Source: Planctobacterium marinum (GTDB lineage: Bacteria > Pseudomonadota > Gammaproteobacteria > Enterobacterales > Alteromonadaceae). From it: a DNA stretch of 64,000 bases. The translations under genes and the position numbers were made by a program. The notes under the pieces are model-generated. The model saw only the letters and a list, made by a program, of their open reading frames with translations. It had not been told where the DNA came from and ran no database searches. The stretch is from positions 3,472,001 through 3,536,000 of the forward strand of contig NZ_AP027272.1 in assembly GCF_036322805.1 (NCBI RefSeq), given 5' to 3'. Shown piece after piece: positions 1 to 8,518 of this stretch; within the stretch, counting starts at the first letter, position 1; each line of letters starts with the position of its first letter.

Positions 1-1402
1 GCACAATACTTAAAACAACACTGGCTTTGTCCTTAATATAGGCATTGAAAACCCGCATTACATCGGCTTTTGTGACCGAGCTGTAACGCTCAATATCGTA
101 CTGCACTTTATCTGGGTCACCGGAAAAAATCTGATTTGAGGCCAGGGTGCTGACTTTGCCAGCGACACTTTGCAAACCAAATACCGTCCCGGATTTAATG
201 TTGGCTTTAGTGCGCTGCAGATCATCATCACTGACGCCACGCTGTTCAAATTCTTCCAGGGTTTTGCGCATGATCGTCTGCAATTGTGCCAATGACGGCA
301 CTCGCTGCGGATTGGGCAACGCAATTAATTCAAACTGACAAGCCAGTTCGCGGCAAGGATGCCCAACTCCGGCGTGTACCGCCCAACCTTCTTTCACCAG
401 GTTTTTATAAAATAGTGAGGTTTTTCCGCCCCCCAAAATATCGGATAAAACATCCAGTGGCGCTTCATCTTCATGACGCACGTACACTGTTGGAAAGGTC
501 ATTTGCAGCAGTGGCAAATGCACATCATCTTCAATTGTCAGATAGCGGTCCTCAGCCAATTTAACTGGCATCTTTGCCAGTTTTTCCACCTTTTGTCCTC
601 TGGGAATACCGCCAAAGTATTTGTTTACCCATTTCAGTGTTTGCGCTTCATTAATGGCTCCACCGATGCTAAGAACGGCGCTGTTTGGACCATACCAGCG
701 AACAAAGAAGGCTTTTAAATCATTAACATCAACTCGGTTTAAATCTTCGATGTAGCCAATAACAGGCCAGCTATACGGGTGATCTTTGGGGTACAGGGCT
801 TCTGCAATTTTTTCGGATCGCAAGCCATAAGGCTGATTATCCACACGCTGTGCCCGTTCGTTTTTAACGGTTTCCCGCTGTACTTCAAACTTTTCCTGGG
901 TCACGGCATCCAGCAAAAACCCCATGCGATCCGCTTCCAGCCACAACACCTTTTCCAATTGGTTGGCGGGTACTGTTTGATAGTAGTTAGTGCGGTCGGA
1001 ATTAGTGGTGCCGTTCATATTGCCGCCCGCTTCAGTTATCAGCTCAAAGTGTTGTTCGTCGGCAACATTTTCGGAACCCTGGAACATCATATGTTCAAAA
1101 AAGTGAGCAAATCCTGATTTACCCGGCTCTTCTCTGCTAGAACCTACATGATAAGTCACATCCACGTGTACCAGAGGATCTGAATCGTCCTGATGCAGAA
1201 TAAACGTCAGTCCGTTATCCAGTTGATATTTTTTATAGGGAATTTGGTAGTCACCCTGCGCATCACTTTTGTCTTCCAGTAATACGATGCCCGATGGCAG
1301 AGACGTTTGCTCCGAAGCTGGTGTATTGACCGAGCCAGAGTATTGGCAAGCAGCAAGAGATAAAAGAGAGAGCGCCCAAAATAGACGAAATTTTACGACC
1401 AT
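1..1402 (-). CDS. M16 family zinc metallopeptidase (insulinase/pitrilysin type), lipoprotein, 3' end outside window
   Basis: Read on the minus strand from the ATG at 1402-1400; the gene runs off the left edge, leaving about 467 codons. The N-terminus is a hydrophobic signal ending LSLAAC, a fair lipobox, so a periplasm-facing lipoprotein is likely. The inverted zinc motif HxxEH appears as HFFEH, followed by MMFQGSENV and the conserved GGNMNGTTNSDRTNYYQ segment, typical of the catalytic M16 N-terminal domain. Later parts (GGGKTSLFYKNLV, then AGVGHPCREL) fit the second half of that domain. Bacterial relatives are usually about 450-950 residues, so a second M16 domain or a paired inactive subunit may lie outside the window. 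It is divergent from the HPt gene. Substrate cannot be told; such enzymes degrade peptides in the envelope. Confidence 0.9.
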   Translation of the reverse strand, partial: MVVKFRLFWALSLLSLAACQYSGSVNTPASEQTSLPSGIVLLEDKSDAQGDYQIPYKKYQLDNGLTFILHQDDSDPLVHVDVTYHVGSSREEPGKSGFAHFFEHMMFQGSENVADEQHFELITEAGGNMNGTTNSDRTNYYQTVPANQLEKVLWLEADRMGFLLDAVTQEKFEVQRETVKNERAQRVDNQPYGLRSEKIAEALYPKDHPYSWPVIGYIEDLNRVDVNDLKAFFVRWYGPNSAVLSIGGAINEAQTLKWVNKYFGGIPRGQKVEKLAKMPVKLAEDRYLTIEDDVHLPLLQMTFPTVYVRHEDEAPLDVLSDILGGGKTSLFYKNLVKEGWAVHAGVGHPCRELACQFELIALPNPQRVPSLAQLQTIMRKTLEEFEQRGVSDDDLQRTKANIKSGTVFGLQSVAGKVSTLASNQIFSGDPDKVQYDIERYSSVTKADVMRVFNAYIKDKASVVLSIV

Positions 1403-1625
1403 AAGATATTCCCTGAATCATAGCGGACATTGCAAATCGCTAATAATGGCATCTCAGCTTGAGAATGAGAACCCGCATTGTGTAACAATCATTGGCGGGC
1501 GAAGAATATGCTGTCGGACAACAAATAGAAATAATTCATTTTTAGCTTTGCACCTAAAGCAGTTGCATTCTCTGCCGGGAAACTGAAAAATAAGGAAAAA
1601 GCAGTTGAAGGACTCGGGGCATCGT

Positions 1626-2207
1626 ATGCAACAGGACAAAGAAACGTTATTTGACACTGAGTTTGGGCTGAACCAGCTCAGTGGTAATAGAGATTTACTG
1701 ATCAAAATGTTAGACCGGTTCGCCGCCGATTACGCATCAGTAGGTCAAGAGCTGCAAGACGCTGTTGCACAGCAAGATGTTGCCATCGGAAAAGCCAAAG
1801 CTCACACCATCAAAGGTGTTGCAGGAAACTTGGGGCTTTGGAAGCTGCATCATAGCAGTAAAGAGCTTGAGGAATTATTTAAAGCACCTGACAGTGACTT
1901 TACAGCCTGCCTGGCGAGTTTTAATCAGGTGATGAGCGATACATTCGCTGCGCTGGAACAGTTTAAATCAGGAGACAGCGCGCCCAACGATACAGGCACT
2001 CCAGTTGAAGAAACGCCGCCCGGTGGCTCACCCGTAGATGCCAAAGCCGAACTCACCACCCTGCTGGAAGGCTTTGAATTTATTGATGCCGATAATCTGC
2101 AACAACTCCTCAAGGATGCTGCTATCACAGAAGATAAGCGCGACGAAATCACGCAAGCCATAAGCGACCTGGACTACCCAAGCGCCATCGAGTTATTAAA
2201 TAGCTAA
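1626..2207 (+). CDS. Hpt (histidine phosphotransfer) domain protein
   Basis: The ATG at 1626 gives 193 residues. An in-frame TTG at 1605 has a better-spaced AAGGA (1592-1596) and would add seven residues, so the start is unsettled. Residues about 10-110 form an Hpt domain: the phospho-acceptor His is in KAHTIKGVAGNLG (H60 from the ATG), preceded by the usual LSGN...LL..ML..F helix. A Thr/Pro/Gly-rich linker near residues 120-140 leads to a small C-terminal helical segment (AELTTLLEGFEFIDADNL...) like the tails seen in multi-domain sensor kinases. No transmembrane segment, kinase or receiver domain is present, and no partner kinase lies nearby. It should relay phosphate between a hybrid kinase and a response regulator in the cytoplasm. 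The gap to the next gene is 9 bp. Confidence 0.85.
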   Translation: MQQDKETLFDTEFGLNQLSGNRDLLIKMLDRFAADYASVGQELQDAVAQQDVAIGKAKAHTIKGVAGNLGLWKLHHSSKELEELFKAPDSDFTACLASFNQVMSDTFAALEQFKSGDSAPNDTGTPVEETPPGGSPVDAKAELTTLLEGFEFIDADNLQQLLKDAAITEDKRDEITQAISDLDYPSAIELLNS

Positions 2208-2216
2208 CAGGTTCTC

Positions 2217-2942
2217 GTGCAAACAAACGATTCAATGACAATCCCGGTAATCGCAGAACACCGGGATTTTTTTATTGTGAATAAACCCGCTGATATCAAT
2301 GTTCATCAACAGGAACTCAGCGATGGATTAATCACTCGCCTCAAACAGCAATTGCAAAGCAACGAGTTATGGCTGGTTCATCGACTGGATCAAATCACCT
2401 CTGGTTGTCTGGTTATTGCGCGCAACAAGGAGACTACCAGCCAGCTAGGCCGGCAGTTTCAGCAACGAAAAGTGACTAAGTTCTATCTAGCACTGTGTGA
2501 CAAACGTCCCAAAAAAAGACAAGGCCTCATCAAAGGCGATATGAAAAAAATTCGCTCGGGCAAGTGGGCACTGTCCCGCTCATTTGAAAATCCGGCAATA
2601 ACGCAGTTTTACGATATGGGCCTGGGTAATGGTCTGAGGTTGCAACTATTAAAGCCCTATACCGGACAAACCCATCAGCTCAGGGTAGCACTCAACAGCT
2701 TGGGAAGTACCATCTTAGGAGACGACTTTTACGGTGGAACTTCAGCAGACAGAACCTATTTACACGCATGGCAAATCGCCTTTGAACTGAACGGTGAAAG
2801 GCATCAGTTTTCCTGCCTGCCACAAAGCGGAGAACACTTTCTCGCACCTGAATTCATCAATAAAACTGAAGAAATCCAGCCGGTAATGACAGAATTCCGC
2901 TGGCCAGAGATTACCTTCAATGACCCGGAGAAAGCGCCGTGA
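2217..2942 (+). CDS. RluA-family RNA pseudouridine synthase
   Basis: A 241-residue enzyme that isomerises uridine to pseudouridine in rRNA or tRNA. The catalytic Asp lies in the family motif HRLDxxTSG, here LVHRLDQITSGCLVIARN. Further signatures are FFIVNKPADINVHQ near the N-terminus and LKPYTGQTHQLRVAL near residue 150, followed by ILGDDFYGG. There is no S4 domain, so it is a short form and resembles the TIGR01621-type subgroup; the target RNA cannot be deduced. The GTG at 2217 has a weak AGG five bases upstream; the ATG at 2235 (residue 7) aligns better with family N-termini but has no visible ribosome-binding site. The stop overlaps the GTG of the ketopantoate reductase gene by 4 bp, which suggests translational coupling. 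Confidence 0.9.
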   Translation: MQTNDSMTIPVIAEHRDFFIVNKPADINVHQQELSDGLITRLKQQLQSNELWLVHRLDQITSGCLVIARNKETTSQLGRQFQQRKVTKFYLALCDKRPKKRQGLIKGDMKKIRSGKWALSRSFENPAITQFYDMGLGNGLRLQLLKPYTGQTHQLRVALNSLGSTILGDDFYGGTSADRTYLHAWQIAFELNGERHQFSCLPQSGEHFLAPEFINKTEEIQPVMTEFRWPEITFNDPEKAP

Positions 2943-3856
2943 ACGTTGCCGTTTTAGGTAGAGGTGCCATTGGCTCTCTGTTGGTTGCGCAAAGCCAGCT
3001 TAACCAGACACCATTTGATATGTGGTGGCGAACGCCTGAACCAGAGGATATTCGCGTATGGCTGCAAAATGGCGACACAGTATCTCTGAAACACTCTGAG
3101 AAAGTATCGCCCGATTTGCTTATTTTACCGCTTAAAGCCTGGCAGATAAGCAAGGCATTGAATGATATTAAGCCCTACCTCAGCCCCCAAACCTGTATTG
3201 CGTTATTACACAATGGTTTAGGAACCGAAGAAAATACGCTTGAGGCTTTTCCAGAGAATTCGATTTTGCGTCTAACCACCAGTAAAGCGGCCCGTAAAAA
3301 CGGCGATGATGTGTATGAGACTGGCTATGGTCAAAGCCATGCCGGTTGGTTGCGCGAGCCACCAACTGCACAACGGATAGCCGTTGAGCGTTTGATAGCG
3401 CAGGTACTCGCGCCCTGTGATTGGCATAGAGATATTAGCCAACCTCTTTGGCAGAAGCTGGCCGTCAATAGTGTGATTAATCCGCTTACTGCCATACATC
3501 AAGTGAACAACGGGCAGCTTGCAGATAAAAGCTTTAGAACACATATTGATGAGCTGCTCAGAGAGTTTTGCCGCATCAGTGCGCTGGAAAACAGACACTT
3601 TGATTTTGAGGATTTGCAGGCAACCGTAGCCAAAGTGATAGCACTAACTGCAGAAAATTTTTCTTCCATGCACCAAGATATTTATCATCATCGGCCCACA
3701 GAAATTGACTACATTAATGGCTATTTACTTAATCGGGCAAAGCTTCATGGCATCACCCTACCCCTGAATCAATCTCTGTATAGTCAAATAAAGCAGTTAG
3801 AAAGCAATTACCTTAGCAGCTCAAAATCACCACAAAACAGTGCCCGAAAAAACTAA
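2939..3856 (+). CDS. panE: 2-dehydropantoate 2-reductase (ketopantoate reductase)
   Basis: A 305-residue protein of the ApbA/PanE family, which reduces ketopantoate to pantoate with NADPH in pantothenate and CoA synthesis. The Rossmann motif GxGxxG is at residues 7-12 (VLGRGAIG). The catalytic region is visible as WQKLAVNSVINPLTAI, containing the family Lys and the NxxxNP signature, and the substrate-binding tail reads SSMHQDIYHHRPTEIDYINGYL. The start is the GTG overlapping the stop of the pseudouridine synthase (GTGA). The 3' end overlaps convergent thiI by 3 bp (TAA at 3854-3856; thiI stop at 3855-3853). Some family members act on other 2-oxo acids, so the exact substrate is inferred. Confidence 0.88.
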   Translation: MNVAVLGRGAIGSLLVAQSQLNQTPFDMWWRTPEPEDIRVWLQNGDTVSLKHSEKVSPDLLILPLKAWQISKALNDIKPYLSPQTCIALLHNGLGTEENTLEAFPENSILRLTTSKAARKNGDDVYETGYGQSHAGWLREPPTAQRIAVERLIAQVLAPCDWHRDISQPLWQKLAVNSVINPLTAIHQVNNGQLADKSFRTHIDELLREFCRISALENRHFDFEDLQATVAKVIALTAENFSSMHQDIYHHRPTEIDYINGYLLNRAKLHGITLPLNQSLYSQIKQLESNYLSSSKSPQNSARKN

Positions 3857-5307
3857 GGGCGATAAACCTTTACATTTTTAAAACCGCGTTCTTTTAAAAC
3901 CAGCGCTTGCATTTTGCTCATCACTCCGCGATCACAATAAAGATAATAAGCGCGATTTTGATCCAGGTCGCCGAAGTCTGCAGCCAGCTTATAAAATGGC
4001 ATAGCCTCTATAGTGCAGTGACTTATTTGCAACGGATTGTGGTCGCGCTCTGCCGGAGCGCGAATGTCTAGAAGTACTTCGCCGGGTTGCAGTTCATTAC
4101 TGGATTCAACGGCGATGATTTCACGCTCGGTCTTTTCTCCGAGGGTTTTGATATCTTCTACATTTGTCGCCGACACCACTTGCTCAATGAGCGCCAGATT
4201 ACATTTGGTTTCCTGCTCTAATACTTTATCCAGTGGTGCTTTGACATTGGGCTTGATGGAAATAACGCCACAATATTCCGGCATGGATTTAGCAAAATCC
4301 TCAGTACCTATCTGTCTGGCAACATCAATAATATCGGCTTTATCAGAACAGATGAGTGGACGCACCACTAACTTATCTGTCACCTGATCTATCACGTGCA
4401 AATTGCTCAGCGTTTGGCTGGATACTTGCCCCAAACACTCGCCAGTAACGAGTCCTTTGATTTGCAGGTTATCAGCAACAATACTGGCAGCACGCAACAT
4501 CATCCTTTTCAGGATAACGCCCATATAACCACTCTCCACGTTTTCCAGGATATCGGCAACGATAGGTTCAAAATCCACCGCGATAAACTTGACACGGTGG
4601 GAGGGACTGTAGTTTTTCCACAAATAGTGGCTCACTTCGCGCACGCCAATTTCATGCTCTCTGCCACCTAAGTTGAAAAAACAGAAATGGGTTTTAGCAC
4701 CACGGCGAATCATTTGATAGCTGGCCACACCGGAATCAAAACCACCCGACATCAAGGACAGTACATCTTCTTGGCTGGGCAACGGCATGCCACCTAAGCC
4801 TCTAAATTTGCGTTCCACCAAAATGAGTTTATTGCGATCTATTTCCAGGTGGATAGTCACATCCGGATTTTTAAGCTTAACGCCACCGGTTTCGCAAAAT
4901 TGATTCAAACCGCCCCCGACGTAAGCTGCCACTTCAGTCGAGGTAAAAGACTGGTTCCCTTTGCGTTTCACCCTTACCGCAAAAGTTTTACCCTGTAATT
5001 GATTGTGCCAAACCGCTTTGACCTGCTGGTAGATATCATCAAGATCAGTATACTCAGACTCCTGCACCACCAGAATTTGATCCACCCCAGGAATACGAGC
5101 CAGCAGATACTCTACTTTGGTACAAACCTCGCTGTCATCGGATTTGACGTTCACCAGGATTTTGTCCCACTGATTCTGAATTGTAGCAGAAATGTGATTC
5201 TGTCCCAGGATCAAGCGAATGTTGGATTCCAGTAAACGAATGAAGCGCTTGCGCACATCTTTACTTTTAATGGTAATTTCGGGGTGTAACTTTACCAGGA
5301 ATCTCAC
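3853..5307 (-). CDS. thiI: tRNA uridine 4-sulfurtransferase ThiI
   Basis: A 484-residue enzyme that makes 4-thiouridine at position 8 of tRNAs and hands sulfur to thiamine thiazole synthesis. The order is an N-terminal ferredoxin-like/THUMP region (residues 1-165), a PP-loop ATP pyrophosphatase domain with the SGGFDS motif (VLSLMSGGFDSGVAS), and a C-terminal rhodanese domain whose persulfide Cys is in YLYCDRGVMSK. The second redox Cys is in MPEYCGVIS. Length and the C-terminus (FKNVKVYRP) match the long gammaproteobacterial form closely. It is transcribed toward panE and lies downstream of pomAB in the same direction after a 79-bp gap. Confidence 0.97.
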   Translation of the reverse strand: MRFLVKLHPEITIKSKDVRKRFIRLLESNIRLILGQNHISATIQNQWDKILVNVKSDDSEVCTKVEYLLARIPGVDQILVVQESEYTDLDDIYQQVKAVWHNQLQGKTFAVRVKRKGNQSFTSTEVAAYVGGGLNQFCETGGVKLKNPDVTIHLEIDRNKLILVERKFRGLGGMPLPSQEDVLSLMSGGFDSGVASYQMIRRGAKTHFCFFNLGGREHEIGVREVSHYLWKNYSPSHRVKFIAVDFEPIVADILENVESGYMGVILKRMMLRAASIVADNLQIKGLVTGECLGQVSSQTLSNLHVIDQVTDKLVVRPLICSDKADIIDVARQIGTEDFAKSMPEYCGVISIKPNVKAPLDKVLEQETKCNLALIEQVVSATNVEDIKTLGEKTEREIIAVESSNELQPGEVLLDIRAPAERDHNPLQISHCTIEAMPFYKLAADFGDLDQNRAYYLYCDRGVMSKMQALVLKERGFKNVKVYRP

Positions 5308-5386
5308 TGCTCTCTCCGGTTCAAAAAAGGGCGCAGATTATACCTGATTGCAATTCGAACAGGCAATTAATTGCAATAATTGTGGG

Positions 5387-6328
5387 TTATGCACCATCCT
5401 CAGAGACAGAAATAGGATCAGAAAACTTGGGTTTGCCCTGATTAATGGCAATTTCCACTCGACGGTTGCGATCGTTATCAGAGTCTTGCCCAGGCATCTC
5501 CAGCGGTTGGGTATCGGCTCGTCCCACGACTTCCATACGACCTTCATCAAAACCATTCACCAGCCTTAGCACCTCAGCCACAGCAACGGCTCGTTGTGCC
5601 GATAAGTCCCAGTTTGAGCGATATAGTTCATTGGAAATTTGCTGGCTGTCACTATGACCGGAAATGGTAATTTCGCCGGGCATATCCACCAGCAGGCCAC
5701 CAATTTTTTGAATTACAGGGACAAATTGTGGTTGCAAGAACGCGGAGCCCGCCGAGAATGAACCATTTTCCTTGATACGGATCACAATTTGTTGGCCCAG
5801 TGATTCCATTTCAATGGAACCATCAATAATTTCACGCTGTAGCTTTTCAGCCACTTTTTTCATGTTTTCGTTAACTTGTTCCTGACTTTGTTGTTGAGTC
5901 GGCACTGAAGATGAGGAGTCCGTAGCGGTTTGCTGCGCCTGACCGCCTCGCTGTTGTCCTCGTTGCTTCTGTCGACCGCCGGCGGAGTCTTCGTCGCCCG
6001 CTTGAAACTCCAGCATTTGCTGAGTCATTTCAATGGTTTGCTGTTGAATGTTTTCAATGGGGGTGGGATCAGGACGACCAGGTCTGAATTCCATCGCTAT
6101 AACACTCGTGCCTTTGGGAATATCTTTTACTTCAATCTTATTTTGCACACCAAAGGCGAACTTCATCGAGCCAGCGATTTGTTTGAATTTCAGTACGTCC
6201 ATTTCCGAGAAGGCCAGCAACAGAACGAAGAAACACATCAATAACGACATGAGATCGGCAAAAGTACCCATCCAGGCAGGCAGGCCTTCGGGGGGGCACT
6301 TGGGACACTCTTCGGCTTCTTCACTCAT
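5387..6328 (-). CDS. pomB: Flagellar motor stator protein PomB/MotB (sodium type)
   Basis: A 313-residue stator subunit. One transmembrane helix near residues 20-42 (TFADLMSLLMCFFVLLLAF) carries the ion-binding Asp in the FADLMSLLM motif. A Gln/Gly-rich stretch (residues about 105-145) includes the plug and linker region. The C-terminal OmpA-like domain (residues about 180-295) binds peptidoglycan, with ITISGHSDSQQ and NRRVEIAI. The N-terminal ECPKCPPEGLPAWM segment is characteristic of PomB rather than proton-type MotB. With PomA it forms the 5:2 sodium channel that drives the flagellum. It lies 25 bp downstream of pomA, so the two are co-transcribed. No other flagellar gene is in the window. 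Confidence 0.95.
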   Translation of the reverse strand: MSEEAEECPKCPPEGLPAWMGTFADLMSLLMCFFVLLLAFSEMDVLKFKQIAGSMKFAFGVQNKIEVKDIPKGTSVIAMEFRPGRPDPTPIENIQQQTIEMTQQMLEFQAGDEDSAGGRQKQRGQQRGGQAQQTATDSSSSVPTQQQSQEQVNENMKKVAEKLQREIIDGSIEMESLGQQIVIRIKENGSFSAGSAFLQPQFVPVIQKIGGLLVDMPGEITISGHSDSQQISNELYRSNWDLSAQRAVAVAEVLRLVNGFDEGRMEVVGRADTQPLEMPGQDSDNDRNRRVEIAINQGKPKFSDPISVSEDGA

Positions 6329-6353
6329 CTCGTTTCTCGGTTACCCTATACCG

Positions 6354-7118
6354 TTAATCGTCAGGCGTGGCCGCGCCGCGTTTAGTTGACGCTAAGTAAC
6401 TTTTCAAAATCCCTTCGATAACTCTTGGGTTTTGGCCATCGGCAATACCAATGATGCCATCCAGTACCAGACTTTGATTGATTTTTTCTTCATCGGTACG
6501 ATTTTTCAATTTGGTGGCAATAGGTAGACAAATAACGTTGGCAAAAAAGGCACCATACAGAGTGGTTAATAGCGCAACCGCCATTGCCGGTCCGATCGCC
6601 TTTGGGTCGTCCATGCTGGAAAGCATGGCAACCAATCCAATCAACGTACCGATCATTCCCATAGCTGGCGCGACATCCCCCATGCCTTTGAAGATAGTGG
6701 CGCCAAACTCATGACGTTCAGTCGTCAGAGAAATGTCTTTATGCAAGGTAGTGCGCACCACATCGATATCGTGACCATCCACCAACATGTCCACGCCTTT
6801 TTGCATAAACTCGTTTTCGATTTCCGCTTCTTCTAGCGCAAGAAAGCCGCCTTTACGGGCAGCATCGGCCATTTCTACGATTTTTTGAATAAGTTCATCG
6901 GGAGCTTCAATTTTAAACATAAAGGCTTTGGCGGCGATTTTCCCTGCACCGAAGAATTGCCCTAATGTCACTTGGGAGAGAACCACGAATATCGTGCCAC
7001 CAAAAACAATCAGTAACGAGGGCACGTTAATGAACATGCCCATCTCACCACTCATGACCATGGACATTACTACAAAACCAATGGCGCCTATAATGCCGAT
7101 TAGCGTTGCTAGATCCAC
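6354..7118 (-). CDS. pomA: Flagellar motor stator protein PomA/MotA (sodium type)
   Basis: A 254-residue protein with four transmembrane segments: residues about 5-22, 30-50, 150-172 and 182-205. The MotA/TolQ/ExbB signature region reads APAMGMIGTLIGLVAMLSS, and the cytoplasmic loop holds charged residues for torque contact with FliG (around RTTLHKDISLTTERHE). The start is a GTG at 7118 with a strong ribosome-binding site, GGGAGG, five bases upstream. Absence of MotA-type insertions and pairing with a PomB-type partner support sodium coupling, which fits a marine organism. It is the first gene of the pomAB pair and is divergent from xseB across 244 bp. Confidence 0.95.
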   Translation of the reverse strand: MDLATLIGIIGAIGFVVMSMVMSGEMGMFINVPSLLIVFGGTIFVVLSQVTLGQFFGAGKIAAKAFMFKIEAPDELIQKIVEMADAARKGGFLALEEAEIENEFMQKGVDMLVDGHDIDVVRTTLHKDISLTTERHEFGATIFKGMGDVAPAMGMIGTLIGLVAMLSSMDDPKAIGPAMAVALLTTLYGAFFANVICLPIATKLKNRTDEEKINQSLVLDGIIGIADGQNPRVIEGILKSYLASTKRGAATPDD

Positions 7119-7362
7119 ACTGTCCTCCCCGAATAATCAATTAAATCTTGTCAGCTGTTTGGGCCTGAGCCGCTGGAATTCTTCTTTAAGTTGCTGACTT
7201 AACAACCATTCTATCGGCAAAGTGACATTTTTCCAGAGGAATAAAAGTAATTTATTTTCAATAGTGCTCAGATCCAGCAAATTTTTCACCCGGGTTATTT
7301 TGATTGACCCTCGGTAATGGCTTATGTATCTTGCGCGTTCGCAACGGCAACAAGTAAATCTA
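7119..7362. other. Intergenic region between divergent pomA and xseB
   Basis: A 244-bp region that must hold the promoters for pomAB (minus) and xseB-ispA-dxs (plus). It is AT-rich around 7225-7265. I see no convincing -35/-10 pair, riboswitch or long palindrome. A minus-strand reading frame crosses it into xseB but has no family resemblance. Confidence 0.5.
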
Positions 7363-7617
7363 ATGGCAACAGATAACACAACATCACAGAACAGCTTCGA
7401 AGACTCGTTGGCTTCGTTAGAAAATATTGTCACCGCCATGGAAAAAGGTGAATTACCGCTGGAAGAAGCGCTGAGTTCATTTGAACAGGGGATCAAATTA
7501 GTTAAGCATTGCGAAGAAAAACTAAAGTCCGCTGAGCAGCGCGTTAAAATCCTGACTCAATCGGATGAAGGTAACGAACTGCAAGATTTCGATATCCCAG
7601 ACACACAGAATCCGTAA
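7363..7617 (+). CDS. xseB: Exodeoxyribonuclease VII small subunit
   Basis: The 84-residue small subunit of exonuclease VII, which packs around the large XseA subunit and helps degrade single-stranded DNA. The sequence is the usual helical hairpin: SFEDSLASLENIVTAMEKGELPLEEALSSFEQGIKL, then a Lys/Glu-rich second helix (KHCEEKLKSAEQRVKIL). I chose the ATG at 7363 because family members start just before the FE..L..LE motif; the upstream ATG at 7324 would add 13 unconserved residues. It is followed after 2 bp by ispA, the standard xseB-ispA-dxs order in gammaproteobacteria. Confidence 0.93.
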   Translation: MATDNTTSQNSFEDSLASLENIVTAMEKGELPLEEALSSFEQGIKLVKHCEEKLKSAEQRVKILTQSDEGNELQDFDIPDTQNP

Positions 7618-7619
7618 TT

Positions 7620-8501
7620 ATGAGCTGGCAAAGCGCTGCAAAAGTATATGCCGATTCGGTAACCAACCTGTTACAAACGGCATTGGATGAATATCCCAAT
7701 CTACCCGGCAACCTCAAGGAAGCAATGACTTACAGTCTGTTCGCTGGCGGTAAACGCGTGCGTCCCTTCCTGGTATTAGCCATTGGCGAGATGTTCAAAG
7801 TCCCGGAAGATAAACTGCTTACTTATGCTGCAGCGCTCGAATGCGTTCATACCTATTCACTGATCCATGATGATTTGCCCGCAATGGATGATGATCACCT
7901 ACGTAGAGGAAAGCCAACTTGCCATGTAATTTACGGTGAAGCTACTGCAATCTTGGCAGGGGATGCCTTGCAAACCCTCGCGTTTGAGCTAATTAGTCAT
8001 TCTGACAGCCTCAGAGCAACAGAAGCTTTGCAAGCCATCAAGGTGTTGAGTCGCGCTTCCGGCCTGGCGGGTATGTGTGGCGGCCAGGCTGTAGATTTGC
8101 ACCAGGCAGGGAAACACACCGACAAACAAGCGTTAGAGCAAATGCACCGAATGAAAACGGGTGCACTGCTCAATGCCAGTATTATGTACCCTGGCCATTT
8201 AGCAAGTCTGACAAAAGCGCAACACCTGCAACTGCAACAATTTGCTGATGCTGTCGGACTGGGTTTTCAAGTGATGGATGACATCCTGGATGTGGAAGGT
8301 GACACGGCGCAACTTGGCAAGCCGCAAGGCTCCGATGCAGAGGCAGAAAAAAGTACCTACCCCGTACTTATGGGTCTTGAGGGCGCAAAAGAATATTTGC
8401 AGCAATTGCACAATGAAGCAACACAAGCGCTACAATCACTACCTTACAATAGCGAAACTTTGCTATCATTCACCGATTACTTATTTAGTCGCAACCACTA
8501 A
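7620..8501 (+). CDS. ispA: Farnesyl diphosphate synthase (geranyltranstransferase)
   Basis: A 293-residue prenyltransferase that condenses IPP with DMAPP and GPP to make farnesyl diphosphate for ubiquinone and undecaprenyl lipids. The first Asp-rich motif is in [17 protein letters not shown] (Asp 84-85 onward), the second in [11 protein letters not shown] near residue 220. GGKRVRPFL is the usual N-terminal substrate-binding segment. The two small residues inserted in the first Asp-rich motif mark the short-chain bacterial FPP synthase type. The gene starts 2 bp after xseB and is followed after 17 bp by dxs, so downstream and upstream isoprenoid steps are co-expressed. Confidence 0.96.
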   Translation: MSWQSAAKVYADSVTNLLQTALDEYPNLPGNLKEAMTYSLFAGGKRVRPFLVLAIGEMFKVPEDKLLTYAAALECVHTYSLIHDDLPAMDDDHLRRGKPTCHVIYGEATAILAGDALQTLAFELISHSDSLRATEALQAIKVLSRASGLAGMCGGQAVDLHQAGKHTDKQALEQMHRMKTGALLNASIMYPGHLASLTKAQHLQLQQFADAVGLGFQVMDDILDVEGDTAQLGKPQGSDAEAEKSTYPVLMGLEGAKEYLQQLHNEATQALQSLPYNSETLLSFTDYLFSRNH

Positions 8502-8518
8502 GGCATTACATACCTAAA

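Noticed and set aside
1269-1586. Plus-strand frame over the M16 gene start
   Set aside because: It is antisense to the signal peptide and first codons of the M16 peptidase, with no motif.
7137-7496. Minus-strand frame overlapping xseB
   Set aside because: Its N-terminal half is antisense to xseB and the rest has no family resemblance or start signal.
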